Shown: positions 1 to 6,489 of the stretch, piece by piece
Position numbering within the stretch: position 1 is the stretch's first letter
Layout: each line of letters starts with the position of its first letter
Origin: Bergeyella zoohelcum
GTDB lineage: Bacteria; Bacteroidota; Bacteroidia; Flavobacteriales; Weeksellaceae
Assembly: GCA_030523905.1 (NCBI GenBank)
Contig: JAUNHO010000052.1
Coordinates: forward strand, 1 to 6,489
Length of the DNA stretch: 6,489 bases
Direction of reading: 5' to 3'
Program-made: the position numbers and the translations under genes
The notes under the pieces: model-generated
Seen by the model: the letters and a program-made list of their open reading frames with translations, nothing else
Database searches by the model: none
Told to the model about the DNA's origin: nothing

Positions 1-25
1 CAACGACCCTTTACGAAGGGATTAA
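1..25. repeat. Direct repeat copy A with small internal hairpin
   Basis: The first 20 bases, CAACGACCCTTTACGAAGGG, recur exactly at 67-86, and the next five bases differ at one position. The core CCCTT-TACG-AAGGG is a 5-bp stem with a TACG tetraloop. The copy begins at base 1, so its true left boundary is unknown and more copies may lie outside the window. No gene overlaps it. Confidence 0.8.
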
Positions 26-66
26 CAATAGATAATTTAACTATCATCAACCTTTAATTTAATACT

Positions 67-91
67 CAACGACCCTTTACGAAGGGGTTAA
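67..91. repeat. Direct repeat copy B with small internal hairpin
   Basis: Second copy of the repeat at 1-25, offset by 66 bp, with the same CCCTT-TACG-AAGGG hairpin at 73-86. The one difference is G for A at 87. Looser similarity continues to about 104. It sits about 10 bp before the left arm of the dyad element. The 41 bp between copies is AT-rich with no recognisable gene or motif. Confidence 0.8.
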
Positions 92-101
92 TAATTAGTT
101 A

Positions 102-213
102 ATTGGGGCTTGGTTTATTGGTTATTAGGGCATAGGGCATAGTTTTTAGAGTATAGAACTAATCTCTAATAACTAATAGCTAATCCCCAACATCCAATAA
201 ACCAAGCCCCAAT
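102..213. repeat. Dyad-symmetric element with 20-bp perfect arms and 7-bp internal periodicity
   Basis: Positions 102-121 (ATTGGGGCTTGGTTTATTGG) are the exact reverse complement of 194-213, with 72 bp between. The symmetry continues imperfectly inward: TTRG/ATAG motifs start at 103, 110, 118, 125, 132, 139, 146 and 153, and CTAA/CCAA motifs start at 159, 166, 173, 180, 187, 194, 202 and 209. These are mirror images about position 157.5, including the single 8-bp step in each half. The transcript could fold into one long hairpin. It lies 21 bp past the pump stop codon, so it may end or protect the operon mRNA, but there is no U-tract, so a classical intrinsic terminator is not supported. A MITE-like or other dispersed palindromic element is the alternative; no convincing target-site duplication or transposase is visible. 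Confidence 0.85.
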
Positions 214-234
214 AAATCCCCAACTAATCACCCC

Positions 235-3200
235 CTAAAACTCAAAATAGTTTTCGGAATGAATATGCTCATAATCGGCTTTCATAAGGGCATCGTAATC
301 ATTCTTTTTATGCCCAAAGAAGCGTTCTTCTATTCTTACGACGATGAGATAAACCACTGGCACAATGACCAAGGTAAGGAACAAGGAAGAAAGCAAACCA
401 CCGATGATAACGATTGCCAGTCCGTTGTTCATTTCCGCACCTGCCCCAGATGCCAACGCAATCGGTAGCATACCAATCACCATTGCAATAGTGGTCATCA
501 AGATTGGGCGGAGACGCGCGTGGTTGGCCTGTATCAGAGCGTTTTCTATGGTTTCGCCTTTGTCTAGTCTATGGTTGGCAAAATCTACCAAAAGAATCGC
601 ATTTTTTGCCACGAGACCAATGAGCATAATGATACCGAGAATGGTGAAAATGTTCAGTTCTTGGTTCGTCAAAGCTAATGCCCACATTGCCCCAATGAAA
701 GACAGCGGAATGGAAAACAATACAATGAACGGCTTCACGAAATCATCATAGAGAACCACCATAATCATATACACGAGCATAATCGCTGCCAAGAGTGCCA
801 CGCCCAGCGTACCGAAGCCCTCGCCTTGTCGCTCCATATCGCCACCCCAAGACCAATTAACGCCTTTTGGTTTTTGTATGGCTTCCATTTTTTGCCCCCA
901 TTCTTCGGCTACTGCCCCAGAGCTTCGCCCTACGGTTTGTCCATTGACGGTAACGGACGGAGAGCGGTCAAATCGTTCCAACTGAGATGCCCCAGAAGTA
1001 TAGGTAATCTCGGCGAATTGCGAGAGGCTTATTCTCTGCCCTTGGTTATTGATGAACTCTATATTGCGGACATCGTCTATGCTTTTTCTATTGGCTTCAT
1101 CAAGAATGATGTTAATATCATACTCATCATTCCCAGTACGGAATTTATTATCGGTATTTCCACTGAAAGCGGTTCTCATCGCCTGTCCTACGGTAGCGAC
1201 ATTAAGTCCCAAGGCGGTCATTTTATCTCTATCTACCGATACGGAAATCTCTGGGTTTCCATCTTGCACGGAAAGTTCTACTTCGGTTGCCCCATCGATG
1301 GTTTTTAGTACGGCTTCCGCCTGTTTAGCATACGCCATTGCATCTTTTAGGTTGGTTGCCGTTACATTCATCTGCAAGGTTGATTCCTCTGCACCTAAAA
1401 GCCCAACTGGTACGGTGGCAATTTTCGCTCCTACCAATTCTTTTTCTAGCTCTCTTTTGATTTTCGCGGCAAAGACATTCGTAGGGTCTTCACGCAACGA
1501 CTTATCTACCAAAGTAATTTTAATCTCCGACTTATAGGAAGTGGATTGAGACGACCCCATACCGCTACTGGTCTGCCCTACGGTGGTAATCATCGTGGTG
1601 ATGTCTTTATTTTTTCGGAGGTATTGCTCGGCTTTTTGGGTCATAAAATTGGTTTCCTCAATAGAGACATCTTTCGGCAGCTCTATCTGTACCATAAACT
1701 CACCTTTATCCACACTTGGGAAGAACCCAGCCCCAATATAGCCCCCAGAAAAGAGCGGAATAATACTCACAAACATTATGGTAACCACCGCAAAGGTTTT
1801 GATTTTATTACGAAGACTCCACGCCAATAAATTGGACATAAAATGAGTAAATCGGGTAAGACCTGCCTCAAAAGTATAAATCATTTTCCCTAAAATAGAG
1901 GTTTTACTGATGAGTTCCAGCTTACCATATCTAGAATACAACCAAGGCACTACGGAGAACGATACCAAAAGGGAAAGCAATGTGGCAATGACCACCGTAA
2001 CGCAAAACTGACGCAAGACATCGGATACGAGACCGCTACTCATCGCGATTGGAAGGAACACCGCCACAATCACCAAAGTAATCGCCGTAACGGTAAAGCC
2101 AATCTCGGAAGCCCCATCGTACGCAGCACGGACTTTATTCTTGCCCATCTCCATATGGCGGTGGATATTCTCTATCACCACGATGGCATCATCTACCAAA
2201 ATCCCCACCACTAGGGAGAGTGCGAGCAAACTCATTAGGTTGAGCGAGTATTCAAACAGCATTAAACCGATGAAAGTGGCAATGAGCGAAGTAGGAATTG
2301 CGACCATCACGATAATGGCATTCCTAAAACTATGCAAGAAGAACAACATCACGAAAGCCACCAACGCCACGGCGATGAACAAGTCTTTTATCACCGAATC
2401 GGCAGCGTGAAGGGTAAATACAGAAGTATCATTCGCCAGTTCTATTTTCAGATTTTCGGTTTTGTACTGGTCTTCTATCTGCTTCATTTTCTCCTGTACC
2501 AACTGGCTCACGGTAACGGCATTGGCATCGGTTTGTTTTTGTATTTCTAGCAAAAGAGTGTTCTTTTGGTCAATTCTTGCGATTTTTTCAATCTCTTTGG
2601 AAGTATCTTGCACCTCGGCAATGTCTGAAAGACGGATATTGATGCCGTTTTGTGAACTAATCGTGAGATTTCGGAGTTCATCTACGGATTTGATTTTCCC
2701 TGCCAAACGGATAAGCGTAGAGTTTGCCCTTGTTTTAAGGTTCCCAGTAGGGAAATCCATATTGGAAGCGGAAATAATCTGCTGAACTTGCGGAATAGTA
2801 AGCCCGTAGCCTTTTAGTTTGTCTTGGTTGATGTTGATACGGATTTCTCTTTCCTGCCCACCGATGACATTCACTTTTGCTACGCCGCTGATTCTGGAAA
2901 ACTCGGGCTGAATTTTGTTGTCTATTAGGTCATAAAGTTCGCTCTCGGTAAGGTTTGCCGTAACCCCCAAGCTCACGACAGGCAAATCTGAAAGGGAGAA
3001 CTGGGCGAGAGATGGCTCTTTGGCATCGTCTGGCAACTCGGAGCGAATGGCATTGATTTTACGCTGTGCCTCGTTGAGCGCGAAATCTACATCTACATCA
3101 TTTTTGAACTCAATGATGACGACGGAGAGGCTCTCGAAGGATTTGGTTTGAATTTTTTTGATGCCCTCCAATGCGGATACGGCATCTTCTATCTTCTCGG

Positions 3201-3390
3201 AAATGGTGCTTTCTACCTCCGAAGGCGATGCCCCAGGATAGACGGTGGAAACGGTAACGACCTTGACCTCCACGCTTGGAATCAACTCGTAGTTGAGTTG
3301 CTTGTAGCTAAACAGCCCACCGAGTAGCAACGCGATGAGCATCACGATGACCAAACTGGGGCGTTTTATGGATATTTCTGCTAATTTCAT
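235..3390 (-). CDS. RND multidrug efflux pump, HAE1/AcrB type, inner-membrane subunit
   Basis: Proton-driven antiporter of the tripartite complex. At 1051 residues it is full length (AcrB is 1049). Twelve membrane segments are visible: about 10-30, then 335-355, 358-378, 385-407, 432-452, 462-485 and 530-550, with the second set at 860-882, 885-905, 913-938, 962-982 and 988-1018. Two large periplasmic porter/docking regions lie between (about 31-334 and 551-859). The proton-relay residues are present: Asp400-Asp401 in VGILVDDAIVVIENIHRH, Lys929 in GLVAKNAILLVDF, and Arg961 with Thr966/967 in RLRPILMTT. The VDD and AKN signatures fit drug/amphiphile pumps rather than heavy-metal (CusA-like) ones. 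The porter loop at about 604-619 is Gly/Ser-rich (GQTSSGMGSSQSTS) where AcrB has its Phe-bearing switch loop. A polar, acidic/aromatic tail of about 30 residues (1020-1051) follows the last helix. Translation starts at ATG after an A-rich leader containing two in-frame TAA codons at 3406-3411, which rule out an N-terminal extension. Substrate is unknown. Confidence 0.97.
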   Translation of the reverse strand: MKLAEISIKRPSLVIVMLIALLLGGLFSYKQLNYELIPSVEVKVVTVSTVYPGASPSEVESTISEKIEDAVSALEGIKKIQTKSFESLSVVIIEFKNDVDVDFALNEAQRKINAIRSELPDDAKEPSLAQFSLSDLPVVSLGVTANLTESELYDLIDNKIQPEFSRISGVAKVNVIGGQEREIRININQDKLKGYGLTIPQVQQIISASNMDFPTGNLKTRANSTLIRLAGKIKSVDELRNLTISSQNGINIRLSDIAEVQDTSKEIEKIARIDQKNTLLLEIQKQTDANAVTVSQLVQEKMKQIEDQYKTENLKIELANDTSVFTLHAADSVIKDLFIAVALVAFVMLFFLHSFRNAIIVMVAIPTSLIATFIGLMLFEYSLNLMSLLALSLVVGILVDDAIVVIENIHRHMEMGKNKVRAAYDGASEIGFTVTAITLVIVAVFLPIAMSSGLVSDVLRQFCVTVVIATLLSLLVSFSVVPWLYSRYGKLELISKTSILGKMIYTFEAGLTRFTHFMSNLLAWSLRNKIKTFAVVTIMFVSIIPLFSGGYIGAGFFPSVDKGEFMVQIELPKDVSIEETNFMTQKAEQYLRKNKDITTMITTVGQTSSGMGSSQSTSYKSEIKITLVDKSLREDPTNVFAAKIKRELEKELVGAKIATVPVGLLGAEESTLQMNVTATNLKDAMAYAKQAEAVLKTIDGATEVELSVQDGNPEISVSVDRDKMTALGLNVATVGQAMRTAFSGNTDNKFRTGNDEYDINIILDEANRKSIDDVRNIEFINNQGQRISLSQFAEITYTSGASQLERFDRSPSVTVNGQTVGRSSGAVAEEWGQKMEAIQKPKGVNWSWGGDMERQGEGFGTLGVALLAAIMLVYMIMVVLYDDFVKPFIVLFSIPLSFIGAMWALALTNQELNIFTILGIIMLIGLVAKNAILLVDFANHRLDKGETIENALIQANHARLRPILMTTIAMVIGMLPIALASGAGAEMNNGLAIVIIGGLLSSLFLTLVIVPVVYLIVVRIEERFFGHKKNDYDALMKADYEHIHSENYFEF

Positions 3391-3446
3391 TGGTTTTGTA
3401 TTTATTTATTATTGGCAAATGCACACTTTTGATATTAATTTTTGAA

Positions 3447-3677
3447 TAATTCGCATTATTTTTGGCATAACCTTATTAATTTTTATAGTAACTCCGTTCA
3501 TTTTCTATATAACGCTGTTCATTTTTATAATAACGCTGTTCATTTCGCGTATCACGGACTTTATTTTGTCTGTAACGCCGTTGATTTTGTCTGTAACGCG
3601 GTTAATATCGTGTGTAACGGGCTTTATCTCGTGGATAACGCCGTTGGTTTCGTGCCAATGGTGTTTGATTTTCTATT
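3447..3677. repeat. Eleven degenerate 21-bp tandem units between adaptor and pump genes
   Basis: The stretch divides exactly into eleven 21-bp units beginning at 3447, 3468, 3489, 3510, 3531, 3552, 3573, 3594, 3615, 3636 and 3657. The plus-strand unit approximates TAACGCYGTTNATTTNGT plus three variable bases. The central units (3531-3656) are best conserved and GC-richer. The outer ones, especially 3447-3488 near the pump and 3657-3677 at the adaptor stop, are diverged. The last unit runs 2 bp into the adaptor stop codon. The array accounts for about 230 of the 285 bp separating the genes. On the minus strand the adaptor frame reads heptads such as DKINGVT and HDINRVT, broken by TAG at 3673-3675 and at 3505-3507. 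On the plus strand one frame is also open. Function is unknown; nothing in it resembles a consensus Bacteroidota promoter (TAnnTTTG was searched on the minus strand and not found) or an intrinsic terminator. Confidence 0.9.
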
Positions 3678-4731
3678 ACTTCAAGATTTTCACTTTGGTT
3701 TTATCAGACAGGTTGATTTGTCCGCTCACTACGACCTGTTCGCCTGCGTTCAGTCCGCCCAAAATCTCTACTTTATCGCCGAAGTTAATTCCGCTTTGGA
3801 CTTTGGTAAGGTGTGCCACGCCGTCTTTTACCACGAAAATGAGATTATCGCTCACACTTCCCACGAAGGCATTTCTCGGAACGATAAGACGGCTTTGAGT
3901 GCCTTTATCATTGAAGATTGCGGTGGCGTACATCCCTGCTTTTAGCTGGTTATTGACATTGGAAACGGTGATTTCCACAGGGAATTTCAACGCCCCAGAA
4001 GCGGCAGGTGCAATGAAGGTGATACGCCCATCGATAGTGCCGTCTATGACATCTGGTTTTATGGTAACGATTTCGCCCATAGAGAGACGGCTCACGAGCG
4101 ACTGATCTACATCTACGCGGAGTTTCACGGAGGAAATATCTACAACCTCCACAATCGCCGTACCAGCCCCTACGACGCTCCCTACCTCTACATTTTTCTT
4201 ATTGACGATGCCACTGACTTTCGCCACGACATTGGTATCGCCAGACTGAAGCTGAGCGGATTGGAGTTGGGCTTTTGCGTTCTTCACTTGTAGTCTCGCT
4301 TGGTCTAGTTGAAGGGCTGTAACTCCACCAGTTTTGTAAGCGGCTTCGTATCTATTGAGAGCGGAAACGGCTTGGTCTAGGTTCGCCTGTGCATTGCCAA
4401 CATTGACATTGATGAGGTCGCCTTTTACCTTTGCAATGACCTGCCCAGCCCCTACATAGCTCCCTTCCTTTACATAAAGCCCCACGAGCTGACCGCCCAT
4501 TTCGGCAGAGATATTCGCCTGGCGATTTGGCACGAAAGTCCCATTAACGCTAAACTCTCCACTCATATTTTCATCTTGAACAATGGCGGTACGCACGGCT
4601 ACTTCATCATTTTTTTCGGCTACTATCGCCACTTGTTCGTCGTTTTTCTTTTTATTTTTTTGAAGGATAAAAATGGCTCCTGCTATTACGGCTACGATGG
4701 CTAAAATCGTAAATAAACTTTTTTTATTCAT
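3676..4731 (-). CDS. RND efflux periplasmic adaptor (membrane fusion protein, HlyD/AcrA-like)
   Basis: Links the inner-membrane pump to the outer-membrane channel. The 351-residue product is at the short end for the family. Residues 7-23 are a hydrophobic N-terminal anchor or signal with no lipobox cysteine, followed by a Lys-rich, then Glu/Asp-rich linker (25-45). The half-motifs of the lipoyl domain flank the hairpin: VPNRQANISAEMGGQLVGLYV with VKEGSYVGAGQVIAKV (about 67-102), and VVAKVSGIVNKKNVEVGSVV with VGAGTAIVEVVD (about 168-198). Between them, about 108-162 forms a short Gln/Ala/Leu-rich alpha-hairpin (NAQANLDQAVSALNRYEAAY). A beta-barrel (about 202-275, with LKAGMYATAIF) and a membrane-proximal domain (about 280-350) complete the order. 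The hairpin is short compared with AcrA-type adaptors, as expected for a simple docking tip. The gene starts 23 bp after the outer-membrane factor and ends TAA-TAG; the pump gene begins 285 bp further on in the same frame. The start ATG has an A/T-rich leader and no clear ribosome-binding site. Confidence 0.95.
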   Translation of the reverse strand: MNKKSLFTILAIVAVIAGAIFILQKNKKKNDEQVAIVAEKNDEVAVRTAIVQDENMSGEFSVNGTFVPNRQANISAEMGGQLVGLYVKEGSYVGAGQVIAKVKGDLINVNVGNAQANLDQAVSALNRYEAAYKTGGVTALQLDQARLQVKNAKAQLQSAQLQSGDTNVVAKVSGIVNKKNVEVGSVVGAGTAIVEVVDISSVKLRVDVDQSLVSRLSMGEIVTIKPDVIDGTIDGRITFIAPAASGALKFPVEITVSNVNNQLKAGMYATAIFNDKGTQSRLIVPRNAFVGSVSDNLIFVVKDGVAHLTKVQSGINFGDKVEILGGLNAGEQVVVSGQINLSDKTKVKILK

Positions 4732-4754
4732 TTTAATTGCTTGATTATTAAAAA

Positions 4755-6083
4755 TTATTGGTTCAATGTTCTGAGTTTTCCTTGTGATTTTAGGAGTTCT
4801 ATTTCGGCTAGTTTGTAATCTAACTTGGCTTTTGTGAGATTGTTTTTAGCATCTGCGAGGTCTTTTTCGGCATCTAGAATATCATTAAGCGTTGCCAAGC
4901 CGTACTGATAATTGGCTCTGGTGTTCGCCATTACCTCTTCTGCTAATTTCACATTATCCTCTTGGGTTTTTATGGTGATTTGGCTATTTTGGATTTGAGT
5001 TTTAGCATTATTAAAGGCTAAATCTAACCCTAGCTGGGTTTCTCTCAAATCGGCCTGTGCCTGTGCGATGTCTATTTTATTTTGCTCTACTTTGGCTTTG
5101 GTGGCAAATCCGTTGAAGATTGGGATTTTGATATTCAAACTGATGGAGGCGATGTCTGACCAAAAAACGCCGTTTTTCTGACCATTCCACCAAGGCATTT
5201 TTTCGCCTTGCCCGTACCAAGTATAGTTGGCCGCCAGTGCCACGGACGGATAAAACTCTGCTTCGGTCGCTTTTTTCTGCCAACCGAGGAGTTCTAGCTG
5301 TTTGTTTAGGGCTTTTATTTCGGTTCTATTGGAAAAATCGGCATCGTTTTCGGCTAATAAAACCGCAGGTTCAAAGGTTTGTTTTGGTAGGTCAATCGCT
5401 TGTGCCATTTCCATTCCGATGATGAATTTCAATGCGTTTTCACTCAACTGAACGGAATTGATAACCTGTTGCTTACTCGCTTTCAGGTTGTTGTACGCCA
5501 CTTGCACTCTATCGTAATCTATTTTTTTCGCCAAACCTGCATCGTAAAGCCCTTTGATGATTTTACGCGTTTGTTCGGTTATTTTTAGATTATCTTCTAC
5601 ATTTTCAAGCATTTGTTCCGCCTGATAGACCTGATAATAGGCATTGGCTACTTTTTCTATAATCTGCTCTTCGGTAAGTTCTGCGTTGATGAGGTAAAAT
5701 TCTTTGGTGGTTTTTGCTGCCTTCAATCCCATAAAAACGGCTTGGCTGAATACCACCTGCTCTAATTGTAAGGAGTTGGAGGAAGTCCATTTCTGCCCCA
5801 TCGTGAGTTTCATAGTTTCCGCAGGATTAATGAAACTCGGAATGACCAACTCCTGCAATAGCGGGTTGTAAGTGGTGCTACTTACTACCGAAAGTTTCGG
5901 CAGAGCATTGGCTTTTACTTCGGCAATTTGGGCATCACCTTTTTGAATGTTAAGACGGGCTTTTTCGGCATCAGATTTATGCTCCAAAGCGTAATTAATA
6001 GCCTCTGGTAATGACAAAATGCGGGTATCTTGCCCATACGCCATTGTTCCCAAAAGCCCCAAACTAAATACTATTTTTTTCAT
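4755..6083 (-). CDS. TolC-like outer-membrane efflux protein (OEP family)
   Basis: Outer-membrane channel of the tripartite pump; trimers of this family form a beta-barrel with a long periplasmic alpha-helical tunnel. The 442-residue product is normal family length. Residues 1-17 form a signal peptide (MKKIVFSLGLLGTMAYG, likely cut before QD). There is no lipobox cysteine, so it is not a lipoprotein of the OprM type. Two tandem OEP repeats are visible: about 22-225 (starting LPEAINYALEHKSDAEKARL) and about 250-435. The second contains FYPSVALAANYTWYG (277-291), a beta-strand segment, then PIFNGFATKAKVEQNKID (321-338) and long Gln/Ala/Lys-rich helices to the end. The start ATG overlaps the end of the regulator gene; no Shine-Dalgarno is seen, only an A-rich leader, as is usual in Bacteroidota. 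The adaptor gene follows after 23 bp. Substrate range cannot be inferred from this subunit. Confidence 0.95.
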   Translation of the reverse strand: MKKIVFSLGLLGTMAYGQDTRILSLPEAINYALEHKSDAEKARLNIQKGDAQIAEVKANALPKLSVVSSTTYNPLLQELVIPSFINPAETMKLTMGQKWTSSNSLQLEQVVFSQAVFMGLKAAKTTKEFYLINAELTEEQIIEKVANAYYQVYQAEQMLENVEDNLKITEQTRKIIKGLYDAGLAKKIDYDRVQVAYNNLKASKQQVINSVQLSENALKFIIGMEMAQAIDLPKQTFEPAVLLAENDADFSNRTEIKALNKQLELLGWQKKATEAEFYPSVALAANYTWYGQGEKMPWWNGQKNGVFWSDIASISLNIKIPIFNGFATKAKVEQNKIDIAQAQADLRETQLGLDLAFNNAKTQIQNSQITIKTQEDNVKLAEEVMANTRANYQYGLATLNDILDAEKDLADAKNNLTKAKLDYKLAEIELLKSQGKLRTLNQ

Positions 6084-6489
6084 TTACTTGATTGTTTTTA
6101 TACTTTTTTATTGCTTCTTTGCCTTTCTCCGTGGTGATGGCATTCATATAGAAATCCATCGTGGTATCTTTGAAATATTCTCTACTGATTTTTTCGGTGT
6201 CCAAAGTAATGGAACTATCGTAGGAAAGCATCATTTCAAAGAAGAGTTTTGGGTAAAGGGTTTCATCAAAATCCGTTCGGAAAACGCCCTGCTCCCTACC
6301 TCTGCGGATATTATCAATAAGCACCTCGGAAAATCTATCGGAGAAAATCCTCATATGCCTACTGAAAATATCTGGGTAATATTTGATGAGTTGCTTGATG
6401 AAAATATTATGATTATTCCTCGTTGCCTCATCTATTTGCTCATCTCGGCAGTACATTCTCTCCACGGCATCTTCTATATCTTCATTGAT
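6064..6489 (-). CDS. TetR/AcrR-family transcriptional regulator, C-terminal part (5' end beyond window)
   Basis: Likely the ligand-sensing repressor of the efflux operon. The frame is open to the window edge and gives 141 residues before TAG. A typical family member is about 200 residues, so roughly 60 N-terminal residues, including the helix-turn-helix, are missing. The visible part is all-helical and matches the TetR regulatory domain in style: the segment IRRGREQGVFRTDFD (visible residues 61-75) is the common 'G..xG.F..d' helix junction, and MDFYMNAITTEKGKEAIKKY (111-130) is the closing helix typical of Bacteroidota members. An internal GTG at 6463-6465 and an ATG at 6454-6456 are in frame, but neither is a convincing start because coding character continues upstream. 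The gene overlaps the outer-membrane factor start by 20 bp, implying co-transcription and probable translational coupling. The operator should lie upstream, outside the window. Family assignment rests on the C-terminal domain only, which is the less conserved part. Confidence 0.85.
   Translation of the reverse strand: MNEDIEDAVERMYCRDEQIDEATRNNHNIFIKQLIKYYPDIFSRHMRIFSDRFSEVLIDNIRRGREQGVFRTDFDETLYPKLFFEMMLSYDSSITLDTEKISREYFKDTTMDFYMNAITTEKGKEAIKKYKNNQVNEKNSI

Noticed and set aside
1..91. CRISPR array
   Set aside because: Only two copies are visible, the repeat is about 25 bp with looser similarity trailing into the would-be spacer, and there are no cas genes. Spacer length of about 41 bp is also not typical with so short a repeat. 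Not callable without sequence to the left.
102..213. Classical rho-independent terminator
   Set aside because: The stem is long and well placed after the pump stop codon, but the loop is 72 nt and no U-run follows the distal arm on the minus strand.
365..1537. Several plus-strand open frames of 128-162 codons opposite the pump gene
   Set aside because: They are antisense shadows of a clearly conserved pump-coding strand, with no recognisable domains or starts.
235..3390. Heavy-metal (CusA-type) RND pump
   Set aside because: The TM4 signature VDDAIVVIEN with paired Asp and the TM10 motif VAKNAILLVDF are those of HAE1 drug pumps, and no metal-binding Met/His-rich segments are seen in adaptor or channel.
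3391..3675. Internal promoter for the pump gene
   Set aside because: Reading the minus strand found no TAnnTTTG Bacteroidota -7 element in the gap. An unrecognised promoter cannot be excluded.
3442..3945. Plus-strand open frame of 167 codons with NAVHF/NAVDF heptads
   Set aside because: It starts at TTG, has no visible ribosome-binding site or promoter, and its second half is antisense to the adaptor 3' end. The heptads follow automatically from the 21-bp repeat. Noted as a property of the array, not called as a gene.

Overview
The window carries one contiguous, minus-strand tripartite drug-efflux operon. It reads from the right edge leftward: TetR-family regulator (5' end outside the window), TolC-like outer-membrane factor, membrane-fusion adaptor, and an HAE1/AcrB-type RND pump. 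Several things point to a Bacteroidota, probably Flavobacteriia (Weeksellaceae/Chryseobacterium-like), though genus cannot be fixed from this sequence. These are the tetR-tolC-MFP-RND gene order, A-rich leaders without Shine-Dalgarno sequences, AT-rich intergenic DNA and the protein style. All four reading frames look intact.

Layout: 6064-6489 is the C-terminal ligand-binding part of the TetR regulator, overlapping the next gene by 20 bp. 4755-6083 is the outer-membrane factor. 3676-4731 is the adaptor, after a 23-bp gap. 3391-3675 is an unusually long 285-bp gap occupied almost entirely by eleven degenerate 21-bp tandem units. 235-3390 is the RND pump. 1-234 is non-coding and holds two structured repeats: a dyad-symmetric element of about 112 bp with a 7-bp internal rhythm just past the pump stop codon, and two copies of a 25-bp repeat with a small hairpin at the window edge.

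Together the genes should form a proton-driven complex spanning inner membrane, periplasm and outer membrane, autoregulated by the TetR protein. The substrate cannot be deduced from sequence. The efflux genes themselves are ordinary. The less usual material is in the two intergenic stretches. The 21-bp array lies in the same reading frame as both flanking genes and, read on the minus strand, spells near-perfect coiled-coil heptads (DKINGVT-like) interrupted by stop codons. The second is the heptamer-built dyad downstream of the pump.
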